DNA of 64,000 nucleotides from Pandoraea sp. (GCA_031291335.1 JARLJF010000056.1:1-64000); one strand, 5' to 3'. Shown: positions 43,896 to 54,478, counted from the first letter of the stretch. Notes: generated from the letters alone by a model not told the origin. A program made the numbers and translations.

Positions 43896-45017
43896 TCAGG
43901 CGGCTTCGGCGCCAGGCATCGGTTGGAAACCGGTGACCTCGAGGCCATAACCGGCCATGTTGGGGATCTTGCGCGGGCTCGAGAGCACTCGCATTTTACC
44001 GACACCCAGCTCGCGCAGGATCTGCGCGCCAACGCCGTGCGTACGGAAGTCGACCGGGCGGCGCTTGGCGCGCGCGGCCTTCTCGGATTCATCGAGCGCT
44101 TCGAACTGGCCGAACAGGTGGTCCGGCGTTTCCACGCAATTGAGCAGCACGACCACGCCCTTGCCGGCTTCGGCAATCGCTTGCATCGCGCTGGCAAGCG
44201 TCCAGGAGTGAGTCGATACACCCGTCTCGAGCAGGTCGAGCACCGAAAGCGGTTCGTGCACACGCACGAGTGTCTCGTCGGCCGGGCTCGGTACGCCGCG
44301 CACCAGTGCCAGATGCGGATTGCCGCTCGGCTTGTCCCGGTACAGCGTTGCCTGGAATGTGCCCCACGCGGTTTGCATTTCGCGCGTTGCGACCGTCTCG
44401 ATCATCGATTCGGTGCGGCTGCGGTAGTGAATCAGATCGACGATCGTGCCGATCTTGATGTTGTGCTGCTCGGCGAACTCAAGCAACTGCGGCAGGCGGG
44501 CCATCGTGCCGTCGTCGTTCATGATCTCGCAGATCACGGCAGCGGGCGTGAGGCCGGCCATCGCCGTCAGGTCGCAACCGGCTTCCGTGTGACCTGCGCG
44601 CACCAGCACACCGCCGGGCTGCGCCATGATCGGGAACACATGGCCCGGCTGAACGATATCTTCGGGACGCGCTTCGCGCGCAATGGCCGTCTTGACCGTA
44701 TGCGCGCGATCTGCCGCCGAAATGCCCGTGGTGACGCCCTCGGCCGCTTCGATCGACAGCGTGAATGCGGTGCCGTACTGCGTGCCGTTGCGATACGTCA
44801 TCAGCGGCAGGTTGAGCTGCTTGCAGCGCGCTTGCGTGAGCGTGAGGCAAATCAGCCCGCGCCCGTACTTCGCCATGAAGTTGATGGCTTCGGGCGTCGC
44901 GAACTCGGCCGCCATGACCAGATCGCCCTCGTTTTCACGATCTTCCTCGTCGACGAGGACAACCATGCGGCCGGCCTTCAGCTCGGCAATGATTTCTTCT
45001 GTAGTGGCCAACGGCAT
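43896..45017 (-). CDS. ribB: DHBP synthase fused to a degenerate GTP-cyclohydrolase-II-like domain (RibBX type)
   Basis: A 373-residue fusion. Residues 1-205 are a complete 3,4-dihydroxy-2-butanone-4-phosphate synthase (DEEDRENEGDL; HVFPIMAQPGGVLVRAGHTE). The C-terminal half has the GTP cyclohydrolase II fold, but the zinc-binding region that should read SECLTGD-x-SLRCDC is replaced by HEPLSVLDLLETGVSTHSW, so all three zinc cysteines are missing. The catalytic RxYGxGAQ region survives only as RTHGVGAQ. The second domain is probably inactive, so GTP cyclohydrolase II must come from elsewhere. The ATG at 45017 is preferred to a TTG at 45026. Confidence 0.92.
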   Translation of the reverse strand: MPLATTEEIIAELKAGRMVVLVDEEDRENEGDLVMAAEFATPEAINFMAKYGRGLICLTLTQARCKQLNLPLMTYRNGTQYGTAFTLSIEAAEGVTTGISAADRAHTVKTAIAREARPEDIVQPGHVFPIMAQPGGVLVRAGHTEAGCDLTAMAGLTPAAVICEIMNDDGTMARLPQLLEFAEQHNIKIGTIVDLIHYRSRTESMIETVATREMQTAWGTFQATLYRDKPSGNPHLALVRGVPSPADETLVRVHEPLSVLDLLETGVSTHSWTLASAMQAIAEAGKGVVVLLNCVETPDHLFGQFEALDESEKAARAKRRPVDFRTHGVGAQILRELGVGKMRVLSSPRKIPNMAGYGLEVTGFQPMPGAEAA

Positions 45018-45222
45018 AGCGGACAACGCGGGGGCTGAATTTGGAAAGGCTCTATTCTACGCCAAGCCGGTGCACGGCTGCGCCCGAATCTCACCCTGCG
45101 TGCCCCGGAAAATCGGCCGACACGAACAATTCAGGCAACGTCCGAATCGGATTTCGGAAGAATCGCCTCAAGGCGTCGGCGGCCTGCCCGCTGGCGGTCA
45201 GCCAATGCTTAATACAAAGGTG

Positions 45223-45251
45223 TTGACCTTAGTGATGGAGGTCCCTATAGT
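45223..45251 (+). promoter_or_regulatory. Near-consensus promoter of the ArsR gene, probably leaderless
   Basis: TTGACC (45223-45228), a 17-bp spacer, then TATAGT (45246-45251). The expected transcription start, 7-8 bp on, coincides with the ATG at 45259, so the mRNA should be leaderless. Confidence 0.8.
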
Positions 45252-45267
45252 TAGGCGCATGACTAAC
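45250..45267. promoter_or_regulatory. Candidate ArsR operator
   Basis: GTTAG-N8-CTAAC, a perfect inverted repeat, overlaps the end of the -10 box and the start codon. This position would let the encoded ArsR-type repressor block its own promoter. Confidence 0.6.
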
Positions 45268-45591
45268 CAATCCATCCCTCTCGACCGGATCTTTCAGGCG
45301 CTTTCCGACCCCACGCGACGTGCGGTAGTCGAGCGTCTCACGCTTGGCCCCGCCTCGGTGAGTGAGCTGGCGCGTCCGTTCTCGATGGCGTTGCCTTCGT
45401 TTTCGCAGCATTTGAACGTGCTGGAGGAGAGCGGTCTGGTCATCTCGCGCAAAAGCGGGCGTGTGCGCACTTACGCACTGGAAACCGAGACGCTGGCCGG
45501 TGCGCAGGATTGGCTCCAGTTGCAGCGCGACAAGTGGACGCGTCGTCTGGATCAACTCGATAACTATCTGCTGCAGATGAAGGAGACTTGA
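45259..45591 (+). CDS. ArsR-family winged-helix regulator
   Basis: A 110-residue DNA-binding protein: [20 protein letters not shown], then [20 protein letters not shown] and a wing [14 protein letters not shown]. There is no metal-binding Cys/His cluster, so it belongs to the non-metal ArsR group commonly paired with SRPBCC (AHSA1-like) genes. The ATG at 45259 has no leader or Shine-Dalgarno sequence, in keeping with its promoter. Its stop lies 2 bp before the next gene's ATG, forming a two-gene operon. Confidence 0.9.
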   Translation: MTNQSIPLDRIFQALSDPTRRAVVERLTLGPASVSELARPFSMALPSFSQHLNVLEESGLVISRKSGRVRTYALETETLAGAQDWLQLQRDKWTRRLDQLDNYLLQMKET

Positions 45592-45593
45592 AC

Positions 45594-46091
45594 ATGAGCC
45601 GCGCCAATCTTTTCTCTGTCGACCCGAAGCTGGACCTGGTGCTGGAACGTTACGTCGACGTGCCGTGCGAGCGTGTCTGGGCGGCATGGACGCAGCCGGA
45701 GCACGTCAAGAAGTGGTTTACGCCGGCGCCGTGGCAGACCGTGGAATGCGAGATCGACCTGCGTCCGGGGGGACTGTTCCACACTGTCATGCGCTCGCCC
45801 GAGGGGCAGCGGTTTCCCAATATCGGGTGCTATCTGGAGGTCGTAGAGAACTCGCGGCTGGTGTGGACGAATGCGGTACTGCCGGGCTTCCGTCCCGCCG
45901 CCGCACCCGTGGCGGAGCACGGGGGCTTCCACTTCACGGCGGCCGTGTTGATGGAGACGCAAGGCAAAGGCACTCGCTACACGGCGATTGCCATGCATGG
46001 CGATGAAACCACGCGCGCGCAGCACGAGGCCATGGGCTTCCACGACGGTTGGGGCAAGGCGCTCGATCAGTTGGTCGAACTGATGAAGTGA
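45594..46091 (+). CDS. SRPBCC (AHSA1/START-like) domain protein
   Basis: A 165-residue protein with one SRPBCC fold. The typical start [26 protein letters not shown] and the end [17 protein letters not shown] are clear. The fold encloses a hydrophobic cavity; no ligand can be read from sequence. AAGGAG precedes the ATG. It is cotranscribed with the ArsR gene, a combination repeated widely in bacteria, suggesting that the regulator and this protein respond to the same compound. Confidence 0.9.
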   Translation: MSRANLFSVDPKLDLVLERYVDVPCERVWAAWTQPEHVKKWFTPAPWQTVECEIDLRPGGLFHTVMRSPEGQRFPNIGCYLEVVENSRLVWTNAVLPGFRPAAAPVAEHGGFHFTAAVLMETQGKGTRYTAIAMHGDETTRAQHEAMGFHDGWGKALDQLVELMK

Positions 46092-46135
46092 CGTGCAGGC
46101 GGTGGCGGAAGGCGCTAAATCTTCGCCACACCACG

Positions 46136-46173
46136 AAAAAAGGGGACGTGCGCGAAGGCCCGTCCCCTTTTTA
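46136..46173. terminator. Bidirectional intrinsic terminator
   Basis: AAAAAGGGGACG and CGTCCCCTTTTT pair around a GC-rich loop, with A- and T-runs at the ends. It separates the SRPBCC gene from the convergent liv operon. Confidence 0.9.
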
Positions 46174-46217
46174 CGTTTGACGTCGATCTGCGCAGTCCTG
46201 CACCGCAGACCGTGACA

Positions 46218-46919
46218 TCAGGCCCCGAGATAAGCGCGCTTGATGTCGTCGTTCACAAGCAGGTTGGCCGCGGAGTCGGCGAGCACGACGCGACCGGTCT
46301 CAAGCACATAGCCACGATCGGCCACATGCAGGGCCTTGTTCGCGTTCTGCTCCACCAGAAACACCGTGACGCCTTCTTCGCGGATCGCTCGAATGATGTC
46401 GAAGATCTGCGCGATCACGAGGGGTGCCAGACCGAGCGTCGGTTCGTCGAGCAGCAGCAGGCGCGGACGGCTCATCAGCGCGCGCCCGATTGCCAGCATC
46501 TGCTGTTCGCCGCCCGACATCGTGCCCGCGCGCTGCTTGCCGCGCTGCGCGAGTCTCGGGAACAACTTGAAGACGTGGTCCATGCCGGCCTCGATCTCGT
46601 CCTTGGACGCGAAGAAGCCGCCCATCTTCAGGTTCTCGATCACGGTCAGACTCGGAAACACGCGGCGGCCTTCCGGCGAAATCGCCAGCCCCATGCGCAT
46701 GATTTCGTGGGTGGGACGGGCAGTGATGTCATTGCCTTCGAACATCACACGTCCGCTCGATGCACGAGGCGTGCCGCACACCGTCATCATCAGCGTGGTC
46801 TTGCCTGCGCCATTACTGCCGATGAGCGTAACGATCTCGCCCTTGTTCACTTCGATCGACACGCCGGAGAGCGCCTCGACGGCCCCATAGTGGGTATGGA
46901 TCTGTTCCAGCTTGAGCAT
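46218..46919 (-). CDS. livF: Branched-chain amino acid ABC transporter ATPase LivF
   Basis: A 233-residue ATPase with Walker A GSNGAGKTT, signature MSGGEQQMLAIGRALM (the LivF-type MSGGEQQML) and Walker B LLLLDEPTLGLAP. It pairs with LivG to power the LivHM permease. It is the last gene of livKHMGF and starts at the livG stop (shared base 46919). Confidence 0.95.
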   Translation of the reverse strand: MLKLEQIHTHYGAVEALSGVSIEVNKGEIVTLIGSNGAGKTTLMMTVCGTPRASSGRVMFEGNDITARPTHEIMRMGLAISPEGRRVFPSLTVIENLKMGGFFASKDEIEAGMDHVFKLFPRLAQRGKQRAGTMSGGEQQMLAIGRALMSRPRLLLLDEPTLGLAPLVIAQIFDIIRAIREEGVTVFLVEQNANKALHVADRGYVLETGRVVLADSAANLLVNDDIKRAYLGA

Positions 46920-47686
46920 TATTCTTCCCCGAGGTAGGCCTTGATGACGCGCGGGTCGTTGCGCACCTCGTCGGGCTTGCCGGTCATGATCGGCTTGCCG
47001 TGTTCCATCACGAGAATCCGGTCCGAGACGCCCATCACCAGACTCATGTCGTGCTCGATGAGCAGCACCGAGATACCGAACTCATGACGCAGATTGTCGA
47101 CGAGTTGCTGCAACTCGACCTTTTCCTGCGGGTTCAGACCGGCGGCGGGTTCGTCGAGCATGAGCAGACGCGGTTCGGTGATCATGCAGCGCGCGATTTC
47201 AAGGCGTCGCTGATGGCCATACGACAGCGTGCCCGCCTCGCGGTTGGCAACGGCCGTCAGGCCCAGGCGATCGAGCCATGACTTGGCGCGTTCGAGCGCC
47301 GTGCGCTCGGATCGACGAAACGCCCCCGTCGAGAACAGGCCTTGCAGAAAGCCGCTGTGTACACGCATGTGTTGCGCGACAAGCAGGTTCTCCACGACCG
47401 TCAACTGACGGAACAGGCGAATGTTCTGGAACGTGCGGACGAGGCCACGACGCGCCACCATGTGGCTCGGCAGGCCGGTGATGTTATCGCCGTCGAGCAC
47501 GATCGAACCGCCCGTCGGGCGATAGAACCCGCCAACGCAATTGAAGACGGTCGTCTTGCCTGCGCCGTTCGGGCCGATGATCGCGAAGATCTCGTTCTTG
47601 CGGACGTCGAATTCCACGCCGTCGACAGCGAGCAGACCGCCGAAGCGCATCTGCAGGCCGGAGAGTTTCAACAGTTCTGCGCTCAT
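46919..47686 (-). CDS. livG: Branched-chain amino acid ABC transporter ATPase LivG
   Basis: A 255-residue ATPase with Walker [10 protein letters not shown], a long insertion before the signature as in LivG, signature [16 protein letters not shown] (LSYG type) and Walker [14 protein letters not shown]. The ATG at 47686 overlaps the livM stop (ATGA). The longer upstream frame is livM sequence in another phase. Confidence 0.95.
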   Translation of the reverse strand: MSAELLKLSGLQMRFGGLLAVDGVEFDVRKNEIFAIIGPNGAGKTTVFNCVGGFYRPTGGSIVLDGDNITGLPSHMVARRGLVRTFQNIRLFRQLTVVENLLVAQHMRVHSGFLQGLFSTGAFRRSERTALERAKSWLDRLGLTAVANREAGTLSYGHQRRLEIARCMITEPRLLMLDEPAAGLNPQEKVELQQLVDNLRHEFGISVLLIEHDMSLVMGVSDRILVMEHGKPIMTGKPDEVRNDPRVIKAYLGEE

Positions 47687-48957
47687 TGCGGCAACTCCAC
47701 ATGCGGGCGGGTGGCGGGCAACAGACCCTGCGGACGCCACATCATCATCAGCACCATCACCAGACCGAAAATCAGCATGCGGTATTCCGCAAAGTCGCGC
47801 GCGACTTCCGGCAGGATCGTGAGCAGGATGGCCGCGAGAATCACGCCGATCTGCGAGCCCATGCCACCGAGCACCACTACGGCGAGGATCAGTGCCGACT
47901 CGATGAACGTGAACGATTCGGGCGTGACCAGTCCCTGACGCGCGGCGAAGAACGCACCGGCAAGACCGGCGAACGACGCCCCCAGCGTGAACGCCGAGAG
48001 CTTGATGCGTGTCGGGTTCAGGCCGAGCGAGCGGCATGCGATTTCGTCTTCACGCAGCGCTTCCCATGCGCGGCCGATCGGCATGCGGATCAGGCGGCTC
48101 GTGACAAACAGCGTGAAGCCGACGAGCGCAAACGCGAGCAGGTAGAGGAAGATCACCATGTGCGCGCCGCTGTACGGCAGACCGATCAACTCATGGAACG
48201 TCTTCGCCCCTTCGACACTCGCCGAACGCGCCATTTCGAAGCCGAACACGCTGGGCTTCGGAATGCCCGACACGCCGTCCGGACCGCCGGTGATGCTCGT
48301 CAGGTTGTTCAGCAACAGACGAATGATTTCACCGAAGCCCAGCGTCACGATGGCGAGATAGTCGCCACGCAGACGCAGCACCGGGAAGCCGAGCAGGAAG
48401 CCGAACGTCGCCGACATGAGGGCGGCGAGCGGCAGGCATTCCCAGAACGTCAGGCCGAAGTACTGGTTGAGCAGGGCATACGTGTAACCGCCGACGGCAT
48501 AGAAGCCGACGTAGCCCAGATCGAGCAGGCCGGCAAAGCCCACGACGATGTTCAGACCGAGACCGAGCACGCAGTAGATGAGGGCGAGCGTGGCCACGTC
48601 CACCGCGCCGCGCGAGCCGACGAACGGCCACACGAGCCCGACGGCGAGCAGCACCCACATCGCCGTCAACTGCTGACGACGCCCCATGGCGGGCATGGCC
48701 GGCAGCTTCACCGCACGCTTGGAGCGCAGCAGCAGTGGCTTGAACAACTGGAACACGAAGACGATGGCTGCGGCGATCCAGACCGGACGCCAGTGCTGCT
48801 CGAGCACTACCTGATAGCCTTCGAGTTTCAGTTGCAGGCCCAGAATGGGGGCCGTGAGAACGATCGTCACGAGCGCGGCGATGACCGCACCCTTGAGCGT
48901 GTCGCCTGCCGGCGCGCGGTTGGCGGCGCCGGTCTTGAGAGTGAGTTGTTGTGTCAT
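47683..48957 (-). CDS. livM: Branched-chain amino acid ABC transporter permease LivM
   Basis: A 424-residue permease with an N-terminal extension (three extra hydrophobic segments before about residue 115) ahead of the conserved LivM core, [25 protein letters not shown]. The ATPase-docking loop is in [20 protein letters not shown]. It starts 8 bp after livH and overlaps livG by 4 bp. Confidence 0.95.
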   Translation of the reverse strand: MTQQLTLKTGAANRAPAGDTLKGAVIAALVTIVLTAPILGLQLKLEGYQVVLEQHWRPVWIAAAIVFVFQLFKPLLLRSKRAVKLPAMPAMGRRQQLTAMWVLLAVGLVWPFVGSRGAVDVATLALIYCVLGLGLNIVVGFAGLLDLGYVGFYAVGGYTYALLNQYFGLTFWECLPLAALMSATFGFLLGFPVLRLRGDYLAIVTLGFGEIIRLLLNNLTSITGGPDGVSGIPKPSVFGFEMARSASVEGAKTFHELIGLPYSGAHMVIFLYLLAFALVGFTLFVTSRLIRMPIGRAWEALREDEIACRSLGLNPTRIKLSAFTLGASFAGLAGAFFAARQGLVTPESFTFIESALILAVVVLGGMGSQIGVILAAILLTILPEVARDFAEYRMLIFGLVMVLMMMWRPQGLLPATRPHVELPQ

Positions 48958-48965
48958 GGTCGACC

Positions 48966-49889
<924 letters not shown>

Positions 49890-49929
49890 GCGGGAAGCCT
49901 CGCGACGAGCGGGGGCCGAGCGCGAATGC

Positions 49930-49955
49930 GCGCCGCCCGCCGGAATCGGCGGGCG
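49930..49955 (-). terminator. Intercistronic hairpin between livK and livH
   Basis: An 11-bp stem, GCCGCCCGCCG against CGGCGGGCGGC, with a GAAT loop and no T-run. Hairpins at this position usually protect the abundant binding-protein mRNA or give partial termination. Confidence 0.7.
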
Positions 49956-49993
49956 GCAGGGGGTGATTCGCTGGCCAGTAAAGCGTCAGGAAA

Positions 49994-51106
49994 TCAGTTG
50001 GCGGCGGTCTTGGTAGCGTCCTTGTGCCAGGTGTACACCACGAACTTGAACGACTTCAGATCGCCGGCTGCGTCATACGCAACCTTGCCGATCGGCGTGT
50101 CGAACGTGTTGGCGTGGAGGTACTTGGCCACCTTTTCCGGGTCGGTGCTCTTCGTGCCAGCGATGCTCTTGGCGATCAGTTGCACACCCGTGTAAGCGGG
50201 CATCTGGAACGGACCGTTCGGATCACGCTTGGCGTCGGCGAAAGCCTTCACCAGCTTGGCGTTGGCCGGATCGGAGGTGAAGTCGGCCGGCAGCGTCACG
50301 AGCATGCCTTCCGACGCCGGGCCGGCGATGGCCGTCACGTCCTTGTTGCCCACGCCTTCCGGACCCATGAACGTGGCCTTCACGCCTTGTTCACGCGCCT
50401 GGCGTAGCAGCAGACCCATTTCCGGGTGATAGCCACCGAAGTACACGAAGTCCACACCTTGCGACTTGAGCTTGGTGATGACAGCCGAGTAGTCCGAGTC
50501 ACCGGCGTTGATACCTTCGAACAGCACGACCGGGATCTTGGCAGCGTCGAGGTCCTTCTTCACCGAGGAGGCAATGCCCTGGCCATACGACTGCTTGTCG
50601 TGCAGCACGGCAACCTTCTTCGGCTTGACCTTGTTGATGATGTACTGCGCGGCTGCCGGGCCTTGCTGGTCGTCACGACCGATGGTGCGGAAGATGAAGT
50701 GACGCTTCTTGCCTTCGGTCAGTTGCGGTGCGGTCGCCGACGGCGTAATCATCACCACGCCTTCGTTCTCGTAGATGTCCGATGCCGGGATCGTCGAGCC
50801 CGAGCACACGTGACCGATCACATACTTGATCTTCTGGCTAACGATTTTGTTGGCGACGGCGACGGCCTGTTTCGGCTCGCATGCATCGTCCATCATCACG
50901 GCTTCCAGCTTGTTACCGTTCGCACCGCCTGCCGCGTTGATCTCTTCGATGGCGGTCAGCGCACCGGCCTTGACCATGTCGCCATATTGGGCAACCGAGC
51001 CACTGAACGGGCCGGCGATGGCGATCTTGACGGTCTCGGCATTGGCGGCCGTTCCAATGAAGGCGAGAGCAGCGGCGACGAACAGGGATTTGTGACGGAA
51101 CTGCAT
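49994..51106 (-). CDS. livK: Branched-chain amino acid (Leu/Ile/Val-type) binding protein
   Basis: A 370-residue periplasmic type I binding protein. The signal peptide (MQFRHKSLFVAAALAFIGTA, cleaved after ANA) is followed by ETVKIAIAGPFSGSVAQYG, then HVCSGSTIPASDIYENEGVV, which holds ligand-binding Ser/Thr residues. I use the ATG at 51106, with AGGAG 9 bp upstream; an ATG at 51115 abuts that site. Related proteins bind aromatic acids, and the meta-cleavage genes nearby keep that possibility open. Confidence 0.93.
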   Translation of the reverse strand: MQFRHKSLFVAAALAFIGTAANAETVKIAIAGPFSGSVAQYGDMVKAGALTAIEEINAAGGANGNKLEAVMMDDACEPKQAVAVANKIVSQKIKYVIGHVCSGSTIPASDIYENEGVVMITPSATAPQLTEGKKRHFIFRTIGRDDQQGPAAAQYIINKVKPKKVAVLHDKQSYGQGIASSVKKDLDAAKIPVVLFEGINAGDSDYSAVITKLKSQGVDFVYFGGYHPEMGLLLRQAREQGVKATFMGPEGVGNKDVTAIAGPASEGMLVTLPADFTSDPANAKLVKAFADAKRDPNGPFQMPAYTGVQLIAKSIAGTKSTDPEKVAKYLHANTFDTPIGKVAYDAAGDLKSFKFVVYTWHKDATKTAAN

Positions 51107-51521
51107 TGTGGACATCTCCTTGATTTGTATTTTTTTGACTACCCAAGCGTGCGGTGGTCTTGATCGACTGCTAAACCTGTCGGTATTGGATCATTCATGT
51201 CGTAGGCGGCACGAACGATGCGCCATAGTAGCGTAATACGCAGTCCAATTGGAACAGGTATCCGGGACACCCCCGGAACCCGCATGAACAAAGGATTTCA
51301 AAAGGGTCGGAAGAAAAAAATAAGAGTCCTCACAGCGATGCTCCGTAGTACTACGCAGATGAGAAATCGATTGAAATCGACGCCAATCAACAAATCGGGG
51401 CCACGTTGAATCGGAGACGCGAATTCACGACCAGGATGTTTTGGATACAATCCGTGATTCATTGATATCCAATCGTGAAGTTTTGCATCCGATGCCGTAT
51501 ATCACCGGATATGCAGATCCA
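51107..51521. other. Intergenic region between livK and the LysR gene
   Basis: About 415 bp, AT-rich, no supported gene. An imperfect inverted repeat, TTGGATA-C-AAT / ATT-GA-TATCCAA, lies at 51441-51472 just beyond the LysR stop and could be its terminator or an operator. Confidence 0.45.
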
Positions 51522-52427
51522 CTACATCGTCAGTGTGTGACGCTGATTGCGCGAATGCCGGATGAGGGCGAGGAAGGCCGCAAGAATCGGCGAATCGTCG
51601 TCGCGCCGGTACATGCAGTTCAGTTCGATGGCGCGCAGACGCTGCGATTTCAACGGTCGATACACCACGCCGGGCAGGCGCAGGTTCGCTGCCGACTCGG
51701 TGGTCACGCAAACGCCGAAGCGGCTCGCCACCAGCGCAATCGACGTCACTACATCCTCCACCTCCTGCTCCACGCGCAGCGTCACGCCTTCGGCACGGAA
51801 CGCGGCCGCGACTTCTTCGGCGAGTCCGGGCACCGGCGCGTTCGGATACAGGATCATCCGTTCGTTATCGAGGTCGGCCAGGGTCAGCGAGGCCCGTTGG
51901 CATAACGGATGGCCCTCGTAGAGCGCGACCAGAAACGGTTCGCGGTGAATCCAGTCGACGACGAGGTCCGGTTCATCGGGAATCAGACGATTGAAGCCGA
52001 TGGCAATCCGCCGCTCGCGCAATGCCGCGATCTGCTCAGTCTTCGACAGGTTGTGCAGCCCGATCTTCACTTCGGGACGCTCGGTATGAAAGCTCGCCAG
52101 CAATCGAGGAATCACGTTGAGAATGCCCGAGCTGAAGATGCCGACGTCGAGGCGTCCGATATAGCCTTCGCCAGCGAGGCGTGTCTGTTCTTCCGCGCGG
52201 CGCGTCAGTGACAGGATGTTCGGCACCTCCGCGAGCAGCGTCTGCCCGGCGGCGGTCAGCGTAGCCCCCTTGGGAGTGCGTACGAACAGTGGCGTGCCCA
52301 ACTGCGCTTCAAGCGCATGGATGTGCCGGGTGAGGGGCGGCTGCGCCATGTTCAGTCGTTCTGCGGCCCGCCCGAAATGCCCTTCCTGCGCGACGGCAAG
52401 AAAGTACCGCATCTGCTTGATGTCCAT
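51522..52427 (-). CDS. LysR-family regulator of the meta-cleavage genes
   Basis: A 301-residue regulator with the LysR helix-turn-helix in residues 4-40 (QMRYFLAVAQEGHFGRAAER, then LNMAQPPLTRHI) and an effector domain of the CatR/CbnR class, typical of aromatic catabolism. The ATG at 52427 is chosen; an upstream in-frame extension crosses the probable operator. It is divergent from the tautomerase-hydratase-decarboxylase operon, with a LysR box between them. Confidence 0.9.
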   Translation of the reverse strand: MDIKQMRYFLAVAQEGHFGRAAERLNMAQPPLTRHIHALEAQLGTPLFVRTPKGATLTAAGQTLLAEVPNILSLTRRAEEQTRLAGEGYIGRLDVGIFSSGILNVIPRLLASFHTERPEVKIGLHNLSKTEQIAALRERRIAIGFNRLIPDEPDLVVDWIHREPFLVALYEGHPLCQRASLTLADLDNERMILYPNAPVPGLAEEVAAAFRAEGVTLRVEQEVEDVVTSIALVASRFGVCVTTESAANLRLPGVVYRPLKSQRLRAIELNCMYRRDDDSPILAAFLALIRHSRNQRHTLTM

Positions 52428-52468
52428 GAAAGATCCCGTCCCGACGCGATGGCCGGTGCTGTAACTCA

Positions 52469-52483
52469 ATACCGAAATGGTAT
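52469..52483. promoter_or_regulatory. LysR-type binding site (T-N11-A)
   Basis: ATACC-GAAAT-GGTAT is a perfect interrupted palindrome containing T-N11-A, midway between the divergent LysR and tautomerase genes. Partial repeats (TATCGG, TTGGTATTGG) follow to about 52513, as expected for an activation site. Confidence 0.75.
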
Positions 52484-52577
52484 CGGAATATCGAAAATTG
52501 GTATTGGACGGTATCTCTCGGCGCACGCATCATGGCGTCCGAAGGCTTTCTTTTCGGTATTTTCAGGGGACAGCATC

Positions 52578-52787
52578 ATGCCAATCGTACATATCAATCT
52601 GGTGGAAGGTCGCGACGACGCCACCGTGAAGGCTTGCGTGAAGGCCGTGGCGCGCACCGTGCATGAAACGCTCGGCGCACCGCTCGAATCGATCCGCGTG
52701 TATGCCACGCAGGTTCCGGCTGTGCATTGGGCCGTGGGCGAACGCACCAAGGACGAGCCGGCCGCGCCGGCCAAGGCAGGCGCGTGA
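52578..52787 (+). CDS. 4-oxalocrotonate tautomerase-family protein
   Basis: A 69-residue tautomerase-superfamily subunit. Pro is residue 2 (the catalytic Pro1 after Met removal), in [12 protein letters not shown], and an Arg equivalent to the substrate-binding residue follows in [10 protein letters not shown]. It should interconvert 2-hydroxymuconate and 4-oxalocrotonate. The last nine residues (AAPAKAGA) are a tail. It overlaps the next start by one base (TGATG). Confidence 0.88.
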   Translation: MPIVHINLVEGRDDATVKACVKAVARTVHETLGAPLESIRVYATQVPAVHWAVGERTKDEPAAPAKAGA

Positions 52788-53617
52788 TGACGGCGAGCAC
52801 ACCCCGCGACGCCGCCACGCAGGCACGTCTGCAGCAGGCGGCCGACGCGCTCCTCGAAGCCGAGCGTTCGCGCCGGTTCATCGCCCCGTTGCGCGAAACT
52901 TACGCGCCGCTGAGCATCGACGACGCCTACGCCATCCAGCGTATCAACACCGAACGGCGTCTTGCCGCCGGGCGCCGCATCGTCGGCTGCAAGATCGGCC
53001 TGACGTCGGTCGCCGTGCAGAAGCAGCTTGGCGTTGACCAGCCCGATTTCGGCATGCTGTTCGACGACATGGGCTACGGCGACGGCGAACCGATCCCCGC
53101 ATCGATCCTCACGCAACCGAAGATCGAAGCCGAGATCGCCTTCGTCATCGGCCGCGATCTGAACGTCGACAATCCGGGCCAGCTCGATGTCATCAACGCG
53201 ATCGAATACGCGTTGCCCGCGCTGGAGATCGTTGGCAGCCGCGTAGCGGACTGGAACATCCGCATCACCGACACGATTGCCGATAACGCATCGTCGTCGG
53301 CTTTTGTGATCGGCAACACGCCGAAGCGCCTCTCCGAATTCGACGTGCGCATGTGCGGCATGGTGATGGAGCGTCGCGGCGAGCCGGTGTCCGTGGGGGC
53401 CGGTGCCGCCTGTCTGGGCAGCCCGATCAACGCCGTGGTGTGGCTCGCCCGCACGATGGCGGCCGTGGGCACGCCGCTCAAGGCCGGTGATCTGGTGCTC
53501 TCCGGCGCCCTCGGCCCGATGGCCGCGGTCACGCCCGGCGACATTTTCGAAACCCGTATCAACGGTCTGGGCTCGGTCCGCGCCGTGTTCGAACCTGCCA
53601 GCGAGGCTGCACGATGA
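52787..53617 (+). CDS. 2-oxopent-4-enoate hydratase-like protein (DmpE/XylJ/MhpD family)
   Basis: A 276-residue member of the hydratase/decarboxylase family. [26 protein letters not shown] aligns with the hydratase branch (GKKIGVTSKAVQ-LGV-QPDFG), and [13 protein letters not shown] carries the metal-binding Glu pattern. It adds water to 2-hydroxypenta-2,4-dienoate to give 4-hydroxy-2-oxovalerate. It is coupled at both ends, by a 1-bp overlap with the tautomerase gene and a 4-bp overlap with the decarboxylase gene. Confidence 0.87.
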   Translation: MTASTPRDAATQARLQQAADALLEAERSRRFIAPLRETYAPLSIDDAYAIQRINTERRLAAGRRIVGCKIGLTSVAVQKQLGVDQPDFGMLFDDMGYGDGEPIPASILTQPKIEAEIAFVIGRDLNVDNPGQLDVINAIEYALPALEIVGSRVADWNIRITDTIADNASSSAFVIGNTPKRLSEFDVRMCGMVMERRGEPVSVGAGAACLGSPINAVVWLARTMAAVGTPLKAGDLVLSGALGPMAAVTPGDIFETRINGLGSVRAVFEPASEAAR

Positions 53618-54375
53618 GCCACATTCAAGACTACGCCAAGCTGCTCGACGACGCGGCGCACTTCGCGCATGAGGTCGAGCAGTTCGATACCGACAATCGT
53701 CTGTCGCTCGATGATGCTTATGCCATTCAGGCCGCATCGCTCGCTCGCCGTGCCGAGCGCGGCGAGACCCGTGTGGGCGTGAAGATGGGGTTCACGAGCC
53801 GCGCGAAGATGATTCAGATGGGGCTGTCCGACGTGATCTGGGGGCGTCTCACGTCCGGCATGCAGGTCGAAGAGGGCACGTCCATCGACTTCAAGCGCTA
53901 TGTGCATCCGCGTGTCGAGCCGGAAATTGCCTTCATCCTGAAGAAGCCGCTCGAGGGCAATGTTACGGGGCCGCAGGCACTGGCGGCGGTCGAAGCGATT
54001 GCGCCGGCCATCGAGATCATCGATTCGCGCTACAAGGACTTCAAGTTCACGCTGCCGGAAGTGATTGCCGATAACGCCTCGTCGAGCGGCTTCGTGATCG
54101 GTGCCTGGCACGATCCGCATGTCGATTTCTCGAATCTGGGGTTGGCGATGACGATCAATGGCCGCACCGTGCAGGTTGGCTCGACGGCGGCGCTGCTGGG
54201 CCATCCGTTGCGCTCGCTGGTCGCGGCGGCGCGTCTGTCGGCGGCGGCCGGCGAGCCGCTGCAAGCGGGCTGGATCGTGATGGCAGGCGGCGCCACACCG
54301 GCCGAGTACATTCAGCCGGGCCAGTACGTGTCGGTGGAAATGGAGTCGCTCGGGCGCGTGGGCTTCCACGTCTGA
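53614..54375 (+). CDS. 4-oxalocrotonate decarboxylase (DmpH/XylI family)
   Basis: A 253-residue relative of the preceding protein, of the decarboxylase branch: [27 protein letters not shown] is the DmpH/XylI pattern, and VEPEIAFIL carries the metal Glu. It decarboxylates 4-oxalocrotonate to 2-hydroxypenta-2,4-dienoate, the hydratase's substrate. Hydratase and decarboxylase normally form a complex, which fits their ATGA overlap. No ring-cleavage dioxygenase, aldolase or acetaldehyde dehydrogenase is adjacent. Confidence 0.88.
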   Translation: MSHIQDYAKLLDDAAHFAHEVEQFDTDNRLSLDDAYAIQAASLARRAERGETRVGVKMGFTSRAKMIQMGLSDVIWGRLTSGMQVEEGTSIDFKRYVHPRVEPEIAFILKKPLEGNVTGPQALAAVEAIAPAIEIIDSRYKDFKFTLPEVIADNASSSGFVIGAWHDPHVDFSNLGLAMTINGRTVQVGSTAALLGHPLRSLVAAARLSAAAGEPLQAGWIVMAGGATPAEYIQPGQYVSVEMESLGRVGFHV

Positions 54376-54423
54376 GCGAACGCATCGCATCGCAAGGTCG
54401 GCGTTCCCGACCCTGCAAAGCAG

Positions 54424-54458
54424 AACGGGGCGCACCAGACGGTACGCCCCGTTTTTTT
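54424..54458. terminator. Intrinsic terminator after the meta-cleavage operon
   Basis: AACGGGGCG (54424-54432) pairs with CGCCCCGTT (54445-54453), followed by a run of T residues. It separates the plus-strand operon from the convergent ribD. Confidence 0.9.
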
Positions 54459-54478
54459 CGTGATCGCGTGGCAGAGAC

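Noticed and set aside
45040-45130. FMN riboswitch upstream of the ribB-like gene (minus strand shows a GGGTGAGATTC-like segment)
   Set aside because: Only a short resemblance to the 5' part of the aptamer is present. The rest of the conserved core and the 3' half are missing before the start codon, and the distance is too short.
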